The notes beneath the pieces are model-generated. The model saw nothing but the letters and a program-made list of their open reading frames with translations, ran no database searches and was not told where the DNA came from. The translations under genes were made by a program, and so were the position numbers. From NCBI RefSeq assembly GCF_049310925.1, contig NZ_JBMERP010000008.1, positions 1 through 64,000 on the forward strand: DNA of 64,000 nucleotides, in the 5' to 3' direction. Below, piece by piece: positions 35,234-42,737 of the stretch. Origin of the DNA: Virgibacillus_F sp049310925. Lineage in GTDB: Bacteria > Bacillota > Bacilli > Bacillales > Amphibacillaceae. Numbering within the stretch: the first letter of the stretch is position 1; each line of letters opens with the position of its first letter.

Positions 35234-36281
35234 TTATAGCTTTGCAACTTTAAAAGCCATTATATCCAAGTATATATGGTAAGTAAGTCCAATGAACCCT
35301 GTTATCCATGCAAATATAGCAACATATACCATGAACTCCGGAATTATGGTTAAAAATGGTGTCTCCAATGCTTCAGATAATTGAAACGTGCTGGTGGTAT
35401 ACATAGAAAGTGGGAACACCATCCCCCAAAATTGCGGATCATACCTAAATGGATAGCGATTATAAATGTGGCGCCATATCGTAAGTATAAATAAGAGTGG
35501 TATCCACCAAGTGCCAGTTATCCAGAAGAACAACGTGAATCCTTTCAGAAATGGGGTGATTTCATCGAGCAGGAGCCAATAATTGGAATGCAGTATTAGC
35601 GTAGAACCCGCTAAAGTTGTTATAGCAACTGCTCCCATGTTAATCCAATATGGAGGTGTCAGAGCAGCGAATTTGAAATTGACAAAAGTGAATCTGTAAA
35701 AAATGAGTGTAATAATATTAAGATATAACATGCACCCCAGAAAATACATACATAAAGTAAAAAACAAAATGATTTCCTGACTACTCTCCACATGAGGTAC
35801 CAAAAGGGTTCCAAGTATTGAAACTGACTGTGTAGCTACAGCTGCAATTAACCAAGCCCCGTTGATACCTTCAGCAATTGTTGGCTTATCTCTTCTGATA
35901 GTGACCGCTGTGAAAAATGTATATAATTACTACCCACAAAATAATTGCTAGAACCCACAAATAAATAGGTAAGGAATAGATTTTACCAACAATTATTAGC
36001 TGACTTCCAAATACGCTTGTGCCAGCAACTAGTGTAAAAAAACCAGGACCAAGTGTATGGCTTGTCAAATCTTGCTTCACTTCAGGAAAAAAGCAAACGA
36101 GACGAATAATCGTCAGTAGCCACAGTGTAATATAGGCAGCTATATTAATTTAAAATAATGTTGTAGAAATAAACTCCATTCCAAACAGAGATGTTCCAAT
36201 TGATAATGCCCCAGTAGCCATAACCAATGCGAAATAACCCGGAAAAAGATCCTTTGCTTGTCGTTTTAAAAAGGTAAACAT
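35234..36281 (-). pseudogene. TehA/SLAC1-type (TDT family) transporter, disrupted
   Basis: A ten-helix tellurite-resistance/dicarboxylate-type transporter in three pieces. From ATG 36281 (GGAGG upstream) it reads MFTFLKRQAKDLFPGYFALV to an in-frame TAA at 36152-36150. The same frame resumes as INIAAYITLWLLTIIR through FFPEVKQDLTSHTLGPGFFT. Near the A5/T5 run at 35913-35917 one extra base shifts the frame. The downstream frame carries the family's KPTIAEGINGAWL and VATQSVSILG segments to the stop at 35234. One nonsense and one frameshift make it very likely inactive. It lies beside the nitrate respiration cluster. Confidence 0.85.
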
Positions 36282-36423
36282 TATTAATTAACCTCCAAAA
36301 TAAGAACATTGTACATCCATCCCCTATCTTATCATTATCTCTTGGTTTGTAATCCTCGTTTTTTTAAAAAAACTGTATATGGCAATCTTAAACGCGTTAG
36401 TTAAGGTGAGATAAAAATTATAC

Positions 36424-36800
36424 TTGAGTATAATTCCTATTGTGTATGGAAGAATTGGAGTACAACGTAATAGAACAAGTTCTGTACCGAATACCACAAA
36501 AAATCTTTTGTGTGTCCAACATCATCTGGAACAGTCACACTTTTTGTCTATTATTCTGCCACCTGACAATGCTGACATTTATGTTTCACTTCCATTGCTT
36601 GAAAAACTCAACCAAATTGGAGACCAGCAAGTGGAGTACACGATGTGACAGTGGTAACAAACTTTAAAAAGAATACTAAATCCCAGAAACGTGTTCCTCA
36701 AAAGGATTTTAAAGAGCGGCTTTTTAAAACACCCTTAGAGGAAAAGTTTAAGGATGTGACTAATTTAACAGTCAATTTCCTAAGTATAAGATATAGTTAA
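36424..36800 (+). pseudogene. Possible degraded small gene ahead of mobA
   Basis: A frame from about 36424 reads through PPDNADIYVSLPLLEKLNQIG and stops at TGA (36648). Reading then fits better in another frame: DVTVVTNFKKNTKSQ, KERLFKTPLEEKF, stopping near 36800. Protein-like composition in two frames joined near 36640 suggests a frameshifted gene of about 120 codons. I do not recognise the family and see no strong ribosome site, so this is tentative. The 36282-36423 stretch holds nothing recognisable. Confidence 0.3.
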
Positions 36801-36831
36801 ATAAATCATAAATCAGTTGAGGGGGTAAAAG

Positions 36832-37413
36832 ATGCTTACAGGTGCTATTCTTGTCGGGGGTAATAATGATATTGTGGACGGAACTCTAAGATCATTTTTA
36901 ACGTTTAACGGTCAAACTATTATCGACAAACAAATTGAAGAAATGAAAAAGATTTGCTCGGAAATAGTAATCGTAACTAATCAACCAAGATTATTCTTGC
37001 CATTAGTTGCAAGGGATGTACGGATTATCACAGATTATCACAAAAAAAAGGGGCCTCTTGGTGGTATACATGCTGTTATGTCCCTGGCTAATAACCCCTA
37101 TTTATGGGTGGTGAGTTGTGACATGCCTTTAATCAAAGCAAATGTAGCCCAATTCATGTTGAATTTATGTTTAGATTATAAGTACCAAGCAGTTTTGCCC
37201 GCACTCGTAAACAACACGAGTCCTAAATTATTTCACTCTATTTATCATAAGAGTATCCTGTCAGAAATAGAAGTAGCCTTAACAGCCAACGTCATTAATC
37301 CATCTAAACTATTGAATAAAATAAACTCTATTAACCTAGATAAAAAAGTTTTTCTCACAAATGGACTGAATCTTGATTTCTTAAGTGATATAAAATCTTT
37401 GACAGGGACATGA
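36832..37413 (+). CDS. mobA: MobA-like molybdenum cofactor guanylyltransferase (diverged)
   Basis: 193 residues with the NTP-transferase fold of MobA. It opens MLTGAILVGGNN, has TDYHKKKGPLGGIHAVMSL in the middle and VVSCDMPL for metal and nucleotide binding. MobA attaches GMP to molybdopterin for the bis-MGD cofactor that NarG needs. The normal GGxSxRMGxdK loop is altered here (GGNNDIVDGTLRSF), lacking the usual Arg-Met-Gly. Activity, or identity as true MobA rather than a paralog, is therefore uncertain. GAGGGGG precedes the ATG. It lies beside fnr and narK, supporting a role in nitrate respiration. Confidence 0.75.
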   Translation: MLTGAILVGGNNDIVDGTLRSFLTFNGQTIIDKQIEEMKKICSEIVIVTNQPRLFLPLVARDVRIITDYHKKKGPLGGIHAVMSLANNPYLWVVSCDMPLIKANVAQFMLNLCLDYKYQAVLPALVNNTSPKLFHSIYHKSILSEIEVALTANVINPSKLLNKINSINLDKKVFLTNGLNLDFLSDIKSLTGT

Positions 37414-37473
37414 GGAATATCGGAGAACAACAACTTTTGCTTAAAAACTAATTTATAAACAAGAAAAATTATT

Positions 37474-37502
37474 AAGGTGTTGGAGAAATAAGCCTACACC
37501 TT
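37474..37502. terminator. Bidirectional terminator between mobA and fnr
   Basis: AAGGTGTTGG pairs with CCTACACCTT around a 9-nt loop. The minus strand continues AATAATTTTTC, suiting fnr; mobA is convergent. Confidence 0.7.
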
Positions 37503-37531
37503 ATTCTGCCAGTTTAATATAATTGATTTAC

Positions 37532-38245
37532 CTATAACCTGCAAATTCCAAGAGGACATTCCTCGCAACGGCATAAATTCTTTAGCTCAGCTAAGTTTAA
37601 AATTTCAATTTGACCGTTTTCGTATCGAATCAATTGATCACGTTTGAATTTGGATAGCATACGGTTAACTGTTTCACGGGTTGCTCCAATTAAATTCGCT
37701 AATTCATTATTGGTGAATTTTTTAGTGATACGTATACTGCTTCCAGTTTTAACACCATAGGTATTTGAAGCTCTAATTAACATGGATGCAAGTGCACCGT
37801 TTTTTCCATGAAATAGCAAATCTCTGACTTTTAGTTGCGTGTAGTGTTGCATATGACTCATCCATTGGGTAAACTCTATTGCTAAGTCACCGTTCTGCCA
37901 AAGAAGAACTTCTAAATCTTTTTGTTGAATCACACCAATCACACACGCATCCATTGCTTCTGCGGTAAAAACACTAATTTGTTTCTGATGTGGATCAAAT
38001 TCTCCAAATATATCACCAGGAAAAAAATAATACATTGTCAAATCCTTACCGTCTTCGCTCAGCTTTGTAAGCTTTACATTACCTTCTATAAGAAAATATA
38101 AATTTTCATTGGGATCACCTTCCCAATAAATGGTTGAACCTGAACTGTACTTCTCGGTATACATTATTTCCTGCAATTTTTTAAAACAAGTACTAGAAAA
38201 ATGCGTGGTATTCGTTTCAACCGCTAATTTACTGACAACACTCAT
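37532..38245 (-). CDS. fnr: FNR-type anaerobic regulator
   Basis: 237 residues of the Crp/Fnr family. A cyclic-nucleotide-type beta-barrel occupies about 20-120, then a dimer helix, then a winged helix with FTNNELANLIGATRETVNRMLS as recognition helix region (about 178-200). C-terminal cysteines at 225, 227, 230 and 235 (in CRCEECPLGIC) match the B. subtilis cluster ligands Cys227/230/235. An Asp at 142 (KVRDLL) matches its Asp141 ligand. It senses oxygen loss through a [4Fe-4S] cluster and activates genes with TGTGA-N6-TCACA. It lies downstream of narK as in B. subtilis. AAGGAGG precedes the ATG. Confidence 0.95.
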   Translation of the reverse strand: MSVVSKLAVETNTTHFSSTCFKKLQEIMYTEKYSSGSTIYWEGDPNENLYFLIEGNVKLTKLSEDGKDLTMYYFFPGDIFGEFDPHQKQISVFTAEAMDACVIGVIQQKDLEVLLWQNGDLAIEFTQWMSHMQHYTQLKVRDLLFHGKNGALASMLIRASNTYGVKTGSSIRITKKFTNNELANLIGATRETVNRMLSKFKRDQLIRYENGQIEILNLAELKNLCRCEECPLGICRL

Positions 38246-38259
38246 TTGTATTACCTCCT

Positions 38260-38293
38260 TATGATACTATCCTTTTTGTTTCCTAGTATCATA
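38260..38293 (-). promoter_or_regulatory. Perfect inverted repeat beside the fnr ribosome site
   Basis: TATGATACTA (38260-38269) and TAGTATCATA (38284-38293) are exact inverted copies separated by 14 bp, directly upstream of the AAGGAGG of fnr. It may be an operator or a leader hairpin. Confidence 0.5.
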
Positions 38294-38354
38294 GTTACAC
38301 TATATATAAGATATTCATTTCTGATAATTAGGGAATTCCCCTATCTTTAACAGA

Positions 38355-38390
38355 TAAAAACCCGGTTATGTCATACATAATCGGGTTTCT
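38355..38390 (-). terminator. Terminator between narK and fnr
   Basis: AAACCCGATTATG pairs with CATAACCGGGTTT (one G-U or mismatch) followed by TTTATC on the minus strand. It ends or attenuates narK transcription, so fnr probably also has its own promoter. Confidence 0.85.
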
Positions 38391-38462
38391 AAGTAGTTAT
38401 GAAAGCATACGTATAACTAAGGCTTGACGATAAGCCCCGTTTTCTATTCTTATCCAGTAAAT

Positions 38463-39956
38463 TTATTTTTTAGCAGTTATGTCACTAAACACACCAGCAT
38501 ATTGCAAAGTTTCTCCAGAATCGTCTGTAATCGCATTAATAGTAAGCCACTCTAAATATTTCTCGCCATCTTTTCGTTTATTCCAAATCTCACCTTGCCA
38601 AAAACCTTTACTTTCCAAGCTTTCCCACATTTGTGTGTAAAAGTCACTCGTATGAAGGTCAGAACTTAACATATTTGGATTGTTACCCAGGGTTTCTTCA
38701 ACACCATACCCCGTGAGTTTTGTAAAGGCAGGATTGATCTTTATAATTTTACCATTTCTGTCTGTAACCATCATGCCTAGTGGAGTAGTTTTTAAGATTT
38801 TATAAGAAAGAGATAATTTATCATTATAAAACATCCAAATTACAATTATTAAGCTTGCTAGAGCAACCTGAGATAAAGCCATAAACCCTATTGCATAGTG
38901 CCCAGTTAGATTATAAAGAGTTGTCAATATAAGTGGTGGGAAAAATCCACCAAGCCCACCCATCGCGGAAACTATACCATTTGCAATTCCTGCTTGTTTG
39001 TTGAAGTACATTGGGACAAGCTTAAAGATAACTCCGTTTCCAATTCCTGCCGCTACTGCAATACTTAAACAACCGACTGTATATAAATTTATAGATGGTG
39101 CGAAAGATAAAAGCAAAGCTGCAAGGGTAAATCCTGAAAATACGTACATTAAAATAATTAGTGGTTGAAATTTATCCGCGAGCCAACCACCAAGTGGACG
39201 TAAAAATGTTGTTAATGCAATGAATCCAGCAGTTCTAAGACCAGCATCCACATTATCCAAACCAAAGTTGTTAACGAGAAAGTTTGGCAAATACACTGTA
39301 AAAGCTACAAAGGAACCAAATGTTACAAAATAAAATAAGCAAAAAAACCAGAGTTTTTCATTACGGTAAACGCCTTTAATTTGTTGTAGCAAAGGAGTCT
39401 TAACTTTAACTTCTTGTTTATCACCAAAAAATAAGTTAGCCAGAATAAATATACCCAATAAGACCATATATAACTGAACTGTCAACGACCAGCCTAGTTG
39501 CCCAGCGATTACAGGTGCTGCGAATGCTGTTAAAGCTGTTCCGATGTTCCCTACTCCATAAATACCATTTACGAAACCATGACGTTCCTTTTCATAATAC
39601 TTAGGTAAAGATGTAACACCAACTGCAAAAACTGCTCCCCCAATTCCCAAAAATAGTCCACCTACTAGTAAATCCGCAAAAGAATCTGCGATACTTACAT
39701 AATAAACTGGGAATAATAAAAGAATAAAACTAATAATGAATATCTTTCTTGCTCCAAATATATTAGCTAAGTAACCCATTGGGATCCTTAATAGCGACCC
39801 TAATATTACAGGAGTGGCTGTAACCCATGACACTTGCTGTGGGGTCATCTGTATATCATCTATAATAAATGTCATTAGTGAGGATAAAATTACCCACACC
39901 ATAAACCCCATGACTAAATTCATAGTTTGTAATGGTAATTGAAGTTTTCTAATCAT
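38463..39956 (-). CDS. narK: NarK nitrate/nitrite transporter fused to a PAS domain
   Basis: 497 residues. Residues 1-385 are a 12-helix MFS transporter of the NNP family with both nitrate signatures: GVGNIGTALTAFAAP in helix 5 and AAGIGNGVIFKLVPMYF in helix 11. Usual NarK proteins are about 390-400 residues and stop there. Here residues about 388-497 form a PAS domain with its PAC end: ILKTTPLGMMVTDRNGKII, NPAFTKLTGYGVEETLG, then NKRKDGEKYLEWL and GVFSDIT. As MFS C-termini are cytoplasmic, the sensor would lie inside the cell. Transcribed toward fnr. AAAGGGG precedes the ATG. Fusion is seen directly; sensory control of transport is inference. Confidence 0.93.
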   Translation of the reverse strand: MIRKLQLPLQTMNLVMGFMVWVILSSLMTFIIDDIQMTPQQVSWVTATPVILGSLLRIPMGYLANIFGARKIFIISFILLLFPVYYVSIADSFADLLVGGLFLGIGGAVFAVGVTSLPKYYEKERHGFVNGIYGVGNIGTALTAFAAPVIAGQLGWSLTVQLYMVLLGIFILANLFFGDKQEVKVKTPLLQQIKGVYRNEKLWFFCLFYFVTFGSFVAFTVYLPNFLVNNFGLDNVDAGLRTAGFIALTTFLRPLGGWLADKFQPLIILMYVFSGFTLAALLLSFAPSINLYTVGCLSIAVAAGIGNGVIFKLVPMYFNKQAGIANGIVSAMGGLGGFFPPLILTTLYNLTGHYAIGFMALSQVALASLIIVIWMFYNDKLSLSYKILKTTPLGMMVTDRNGKIIKINPAFTKLTGYGVEETLGNNPNMLSSDLHTSDFYTQMWESLESKGFWQGEIWNKRKDGEKYLEWLTINAITDDSGETLQYAGVFSDITAKK

Positions 39957-40038
39957 TTACTCTTACCCCTTTCTTAAATAATATTCCATTTTGTTGGTTT
40001 TTACTTCCTTTTATAAATTTGTTAGTAATGACTTGCAT
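39949..40038 (-). CDS. Possible 29-residue upstream peptide overlapping narK start
   Basis: In the narK leader, AAGGAG lies 9 nt before an ATG at 40038 that opens a 29-codon frame (MQVITNKFIKGSKNQQNG...). Its TAG at 39951-39949 overlaps the narK ATG. Such an overlap would couple translation. No homolog is recognised; composition is Lys/Asn-rich and may be chance in AT-rich DNA. Confidence 0.3.
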   Translation of the reverse strand: MQVITNKFIKGSKNQQNGILFKKGVRVND

Positions 40039-40208
40039 CAAGTTTTACTCCTTTTTGTACCAAAACATTTACTACGTTCTCACTATTCTCTAGATTGGTA
40101 ATCTACTTACCCCTGATTCAGGCGTTAAGTATATTGCTAGGACCCTGATATGGTTGTTCTCAATTTAACAACTCCATAAATATTTTGCTATAAGTATTTT
40201 CTTTTATT

Positions 40209-40278
40209 ATCATATTCGAGATTTAAATTATACACTGTGATTTTTCTCACAGTACCTTTTGAAAAAAACAGGTACTAT
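40209..40278. promoter_or_regulatory. Divergent FNR-dependent promoters for narK and ric
   Basis: A perfect FNR box TGTGATTTTTCTCACA lies at 40236-40251 (centre 40243.5). Exactly 29.5 bp to each side starts a -10-like hexamer: TATGAT on the minus strand (40214-40209, toward narK) and TACTAT on the plus strand (40273-40278, toward ric). This puts the box at -41.5 for both, the class II activation position. Confidence 0.82.
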
Positions 40279-40309
40279 TATAATGAACCAAAAAACTGGA
40301 GGGATAATG

Positions 40310-41023
40310 ATGGACAAAATGTTTAATATAGAGTCAAAGACTGGTGACATGGTAGTTAAGTTCCCGATGGCAAGTCAAGTATTGAAAAAATATAAAATCG
40401 ATTTTTGTTGTGGAGGAGATCGCCCTATTGGTGAAGCTTGCGACAAAAAGAACCTCAATAAGGAAGAAATTGTTAATGAAATAAACGATTTATATACTTC
40501 CACAGCTGCTTTACATGACAGTCACGTGAACTGGACAGAAGAAAGCTATAACAATTTAATTGATTATGTCGTTAATACTCATCATGCTTACCTAAATCAA
40601 ATCCTGCCAGAGCTAAGCGGATTTGTCACCAAGGTATATCGTGTCCACGGAAATAATCAGCCTGAACTCTCAGAAATCTTTTCATTGTTCCATAAATTAA
40701 AATCAGAACTTGAACATCATTTAATTCAGGAAGAAACAACTATCTTCCCAAAAATACAGGCATATGAACAAGAGAAAAATAAAACTCTTTTACCTGATTT
40801 AGTTAAATCCATTGAAGTATTAGAAAGTGAACACGAGGATGCCGGCAACATTTTGTCTCAACTTCGTGAAATTACAAATGACTATGAACTTCCTCAAGGA
40901 GCATGTAAAACGTATCAGTTAACATATCTAAAACTAGAAGAACTGGAATCGGACATTTTTAATCATGTTCATCTTGAAAACAATATACTTTTCCCAAGAC
41001 TAATTGAGGAAAGTGCTTCCTAA
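40310..41023 (+). CDS. ric: Iron-sulfur cluster repair di-iron protein (ScdA/Ric/YtfE)
   Basis: About 237 residues. The N-terminal ScdA_N domain has the DFCCGGDRPI motif (Cys33-Cys34). The hemerythrin-like di-iron domain follows with His/Glu ligands in NTHHAYLNQILPEL, ELEHHLIQEETTIFP, ESEHEDAG and NHVHLENNILFP. The family mends iron-sulfur clusters and handles nitric oxide after nitrosative stress. I use ATG 40310 with GGAGGG 6 nt upstream. Induction by FNR, divergent from narK, makes sense because nitrate respiration yields nitrite and NO. Confidence 0.93.
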   Translation: MDKMFNIESKTGDMVVKFPMASQVLKKYKIDFCCGGDRPIGEACDKKNLNKEEIVNEINDLYTSTAALHDSHVNWTEESYNNLIDYVVNTHHAYLNQILPELSGFVTKVYRVHGNNQPELSEIFSLFHKLKSELEHHLIQEETTIFPKIQAYEQEKNKTLLPDLVKSIEVLESEHEDAGNILSQLREITNDYELPQGACKTYQLTYLKLEELESDIFNHVHLENNILFPRLIEESAS

Positions 41024-41044
41024 CATAGATAGTAATATAACTAT

Positions 41045-41085
41045 AAGCAGGCAACCCGCATAGGTTTGTCTGCTTAATTAGTTTT
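41045..41085 (+). terminator. Probable terminator of ric
   Basis: AAGCAGGCAACC pairs with GGTTTGTCTGCTT, followed by AATTAGTTTT; the T tract is weak. Confidence 0.5.
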
Positions 41086-41159
41086 ACATAAGTTTTTTCA
41101 AAAAGATTGTTGTTGTGGTCACAAAATCTATAAACTGCTGTTTTTTTATCCTACTAAGC

Positions 41160-41320
41160 TTTATTAGATTGATGCGGTAATCCAGGACTTTGGAAAACAC
41201 TGACGGTTGATTCCATCGACGAGGAACCACGAGCGACTGGAAGTGTATTTCCGTAGCAGTAAGTTACCTCGCAGTTTTTATCAACTACGAGAGTTAAGGA
41301 GCAGTAAAGCTTAATCCTCG
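41160..41320 (-). repeat. Degenerate third copy of the composite repeat end
   Basis: On the minus strand GTAGTTGATAAAAACTGCGAGG then TAACTTACTGCTACGGAAA aligns, with scattered mismatches, to the left end of the element at 26232-26330 (CAGTCGATGAAAACTGCGAC then TAACTTCTGCTACAG). The stretch has a chance open frame on the minus strand but no ribosome site and no protein family. Confidence 0.4.
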
Positions 41321-41323
41321 TAT

Positions 41324-41360
41324 AAAAACCGGAAGCAAAAATTGCTGGCTTCCGGTTTTT
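41324..41360 (-). terminator. Terminator of the nar operon
   Basis: AAAAACCGGAAGC pairs perfectly with GCTTCCGGTTTTT around an 11-nt loop, just after narI. Confidence 0.9.
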
Positions 41361-41393
41361 CACCAAGACTATCCTATACTTGAGATTGACCAT

Positions 41394-42086
41394 CTAACCT
41401 TTTTTTCTGAATCCTGATCTTGAACGATATTGTTGAGGAGCTCGCATTGGATAATTTACCGGTAAACTGTAAAAATGAATTAAACTAGTAAACGGAATTG
41501 AAGCAAACAATGCAAAAGCTGATACAACATGTAGTTTAAAAATAAAAGGTACGCCTTCCATTAGTTGATAATTAGGTTGAAAAACAAATAAACTACGAAA
41601 CCAAGGACCTATCGTTGTACGGTATTCATACTCAACAACTGTTGTATTATAGATGATTGTCATATAAACACCCATCCCCGCAACAACAAGTAACGAAATG
41701 ACAGTAAAAAAGTCTGCAAACGTTGCATGAATACGCACACGATCAACCGTCATTTTCCTGATAAGTAATATGACCAGGCCTACAACTACCATTAAGCCAG
41801 CAATCCCTCCACCATAAATCGCTCCCATGTGGTACAAATGGTCAGTAATACCTAAATACTCATAGACAGCCTTTGGTATTACCATTCCCATTATGTGACC
41901 ACCAAAGGCAAAAACTATTCCCCAATGAAACAAGGGCGAACCAATTCTCAACCATTTTTTCTCAAAAAACTCTGTGGATGGTGCAGCCCAGCTTAATTGG
42001 CGAAAAGCATATCGATAAAGTAACCCAAAAACCATTATTGTTAATGTAATGTACGGGAAAATGGTCCACCAAAAAATAGCGGTCAT
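41394..42086 (-). CDS. narI: Respiratory nitrate reductase gamma subunit (cytochrome b)
   Basis: 230 residues with five membrane helices, as in NarI. Histidines that could ligate the two b haems are present in LFHWGIVFAFGGH (about 53-65) and LHVVSAFA near residue 187. It passes electrons from menaquinol to NarH and anchors the enzyme to the inner face of the membrane. Last gene of the operon, 41 bp after narJ, with a strong terminator beyond. Confidence 0.96.
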   Translation of the reverse strand: MTAIFWWTIFPYITLTIMVFGLLYRYAFRQLSWAAPSTEFFEKKWLRIGSPLFHWGIVFAFGGHIMGMVIPKAVYEYLGITDHLYHMGAIYGGGIAGLMVVVGLVILLIRKMTVDRVRIHATFADFFTVISLLVVAGMGVYMTIIYNTTVVEYEYRTTIGPWFRSLFVFQPNYQLMEGVPFIFKLHVVSAFALFASIPFTSLIHFYSLPVNYPMRAPQQYRSRSGFRKKG

Positions 42087-42127
42087 TTCACATCCCCCTC
42101 TAGTTTAAATTAGCACATCTATGTTCA

Positions 42128-42730
42128 TTACTGGTACATGATTGGATATGGTAACTCTTCCAAATCGGCTTCTTCTCGTTCGAATTCCAGCTTTTCTACT
42201 TCTTCTTTTGTTGGTTCTGGAAAAACGTGTCGCATTAAAACCAGAAGAAATGGAGCATATGGATTATTTTCTGGTATATTATTCAGCATTCGTTGAAAAG
42301 CAACTGCAAGTCGCCTTTGAAGCCTTGTATGATCGTTATCTGCGGGTGACACTGCTAAGAATTCCAATAGCATAGGAATGTAATCTGCTAATTCGCCTTC
42401 TACCCGCTCAAATCCGGCTTCATTGACCATTTTTTGCAGTTTTATTAATGCTGCTCCTCGTTTACTGCTGTCACCAAGCTCATGTGCTGTTAGATACAGA
42501 CCAAGCTTTGATTTTAAATCAAATGTAGCCACATACAATTCTTGAATCTCTTGTAATGTTAAACCATATAAAGGAATGAAAATTTCCTCTAGTTCATTCA
42601 TTAACTGTTTAGAAGAAATATTTTCCGCAATTATGTTACTGATTTCTTTTTTATCCTTATCAAATGTTTCGTCTGGATAACTTAAAATTCTAGAAGCAAT
42701 AGCTATTAATGCTCGTTCTTGTTGGTCCAA
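42128..42730 (-). CDS. narJ: Nitrate reductase molybdenum cofactor assembly chaperone
   Basis: 200 residues, acidic and helical, of the TorD/NarJ chaperone family: RILSYPDETF near the N-terminus, then ELYVATFDLKSKLGLYLTAHELGDS with the typical YxxxFD(L/F) block. It holds apo-NarG while bis-MGD and the FS0 cluster are inserted and is not part of the final enzyme. It lies 7 bp after narH, in the standard GHJI order. Confidence 0.96.
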   Translation of the reverse strand: MDQQERALIAIASRILSYPDETFDKDKKEISNIIAENISSKQLMNELEEIFIPLYGLTLQEIQELYVATFDLKSKLGLYLTAHELGDSSKRGAALIKLQKMVNEAGFERVEGELADYIPMLLEFLAVSPADNDHTRLQRRLAVAFQRMLNNIPENNPYAPFLLVLMRHVFPEPTKEEVEKLEFEREEADLEELPYPIMYQ

Positions 42731-42737
42731 AGCTTAA

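Noticed and set aside
41154..41393. 79-codon open frame directly after narI on the minus strand
   Set aside because: It overlaps the nar terminator hairpin and a decayed repeat, has no ribosome site and no family resemblance.
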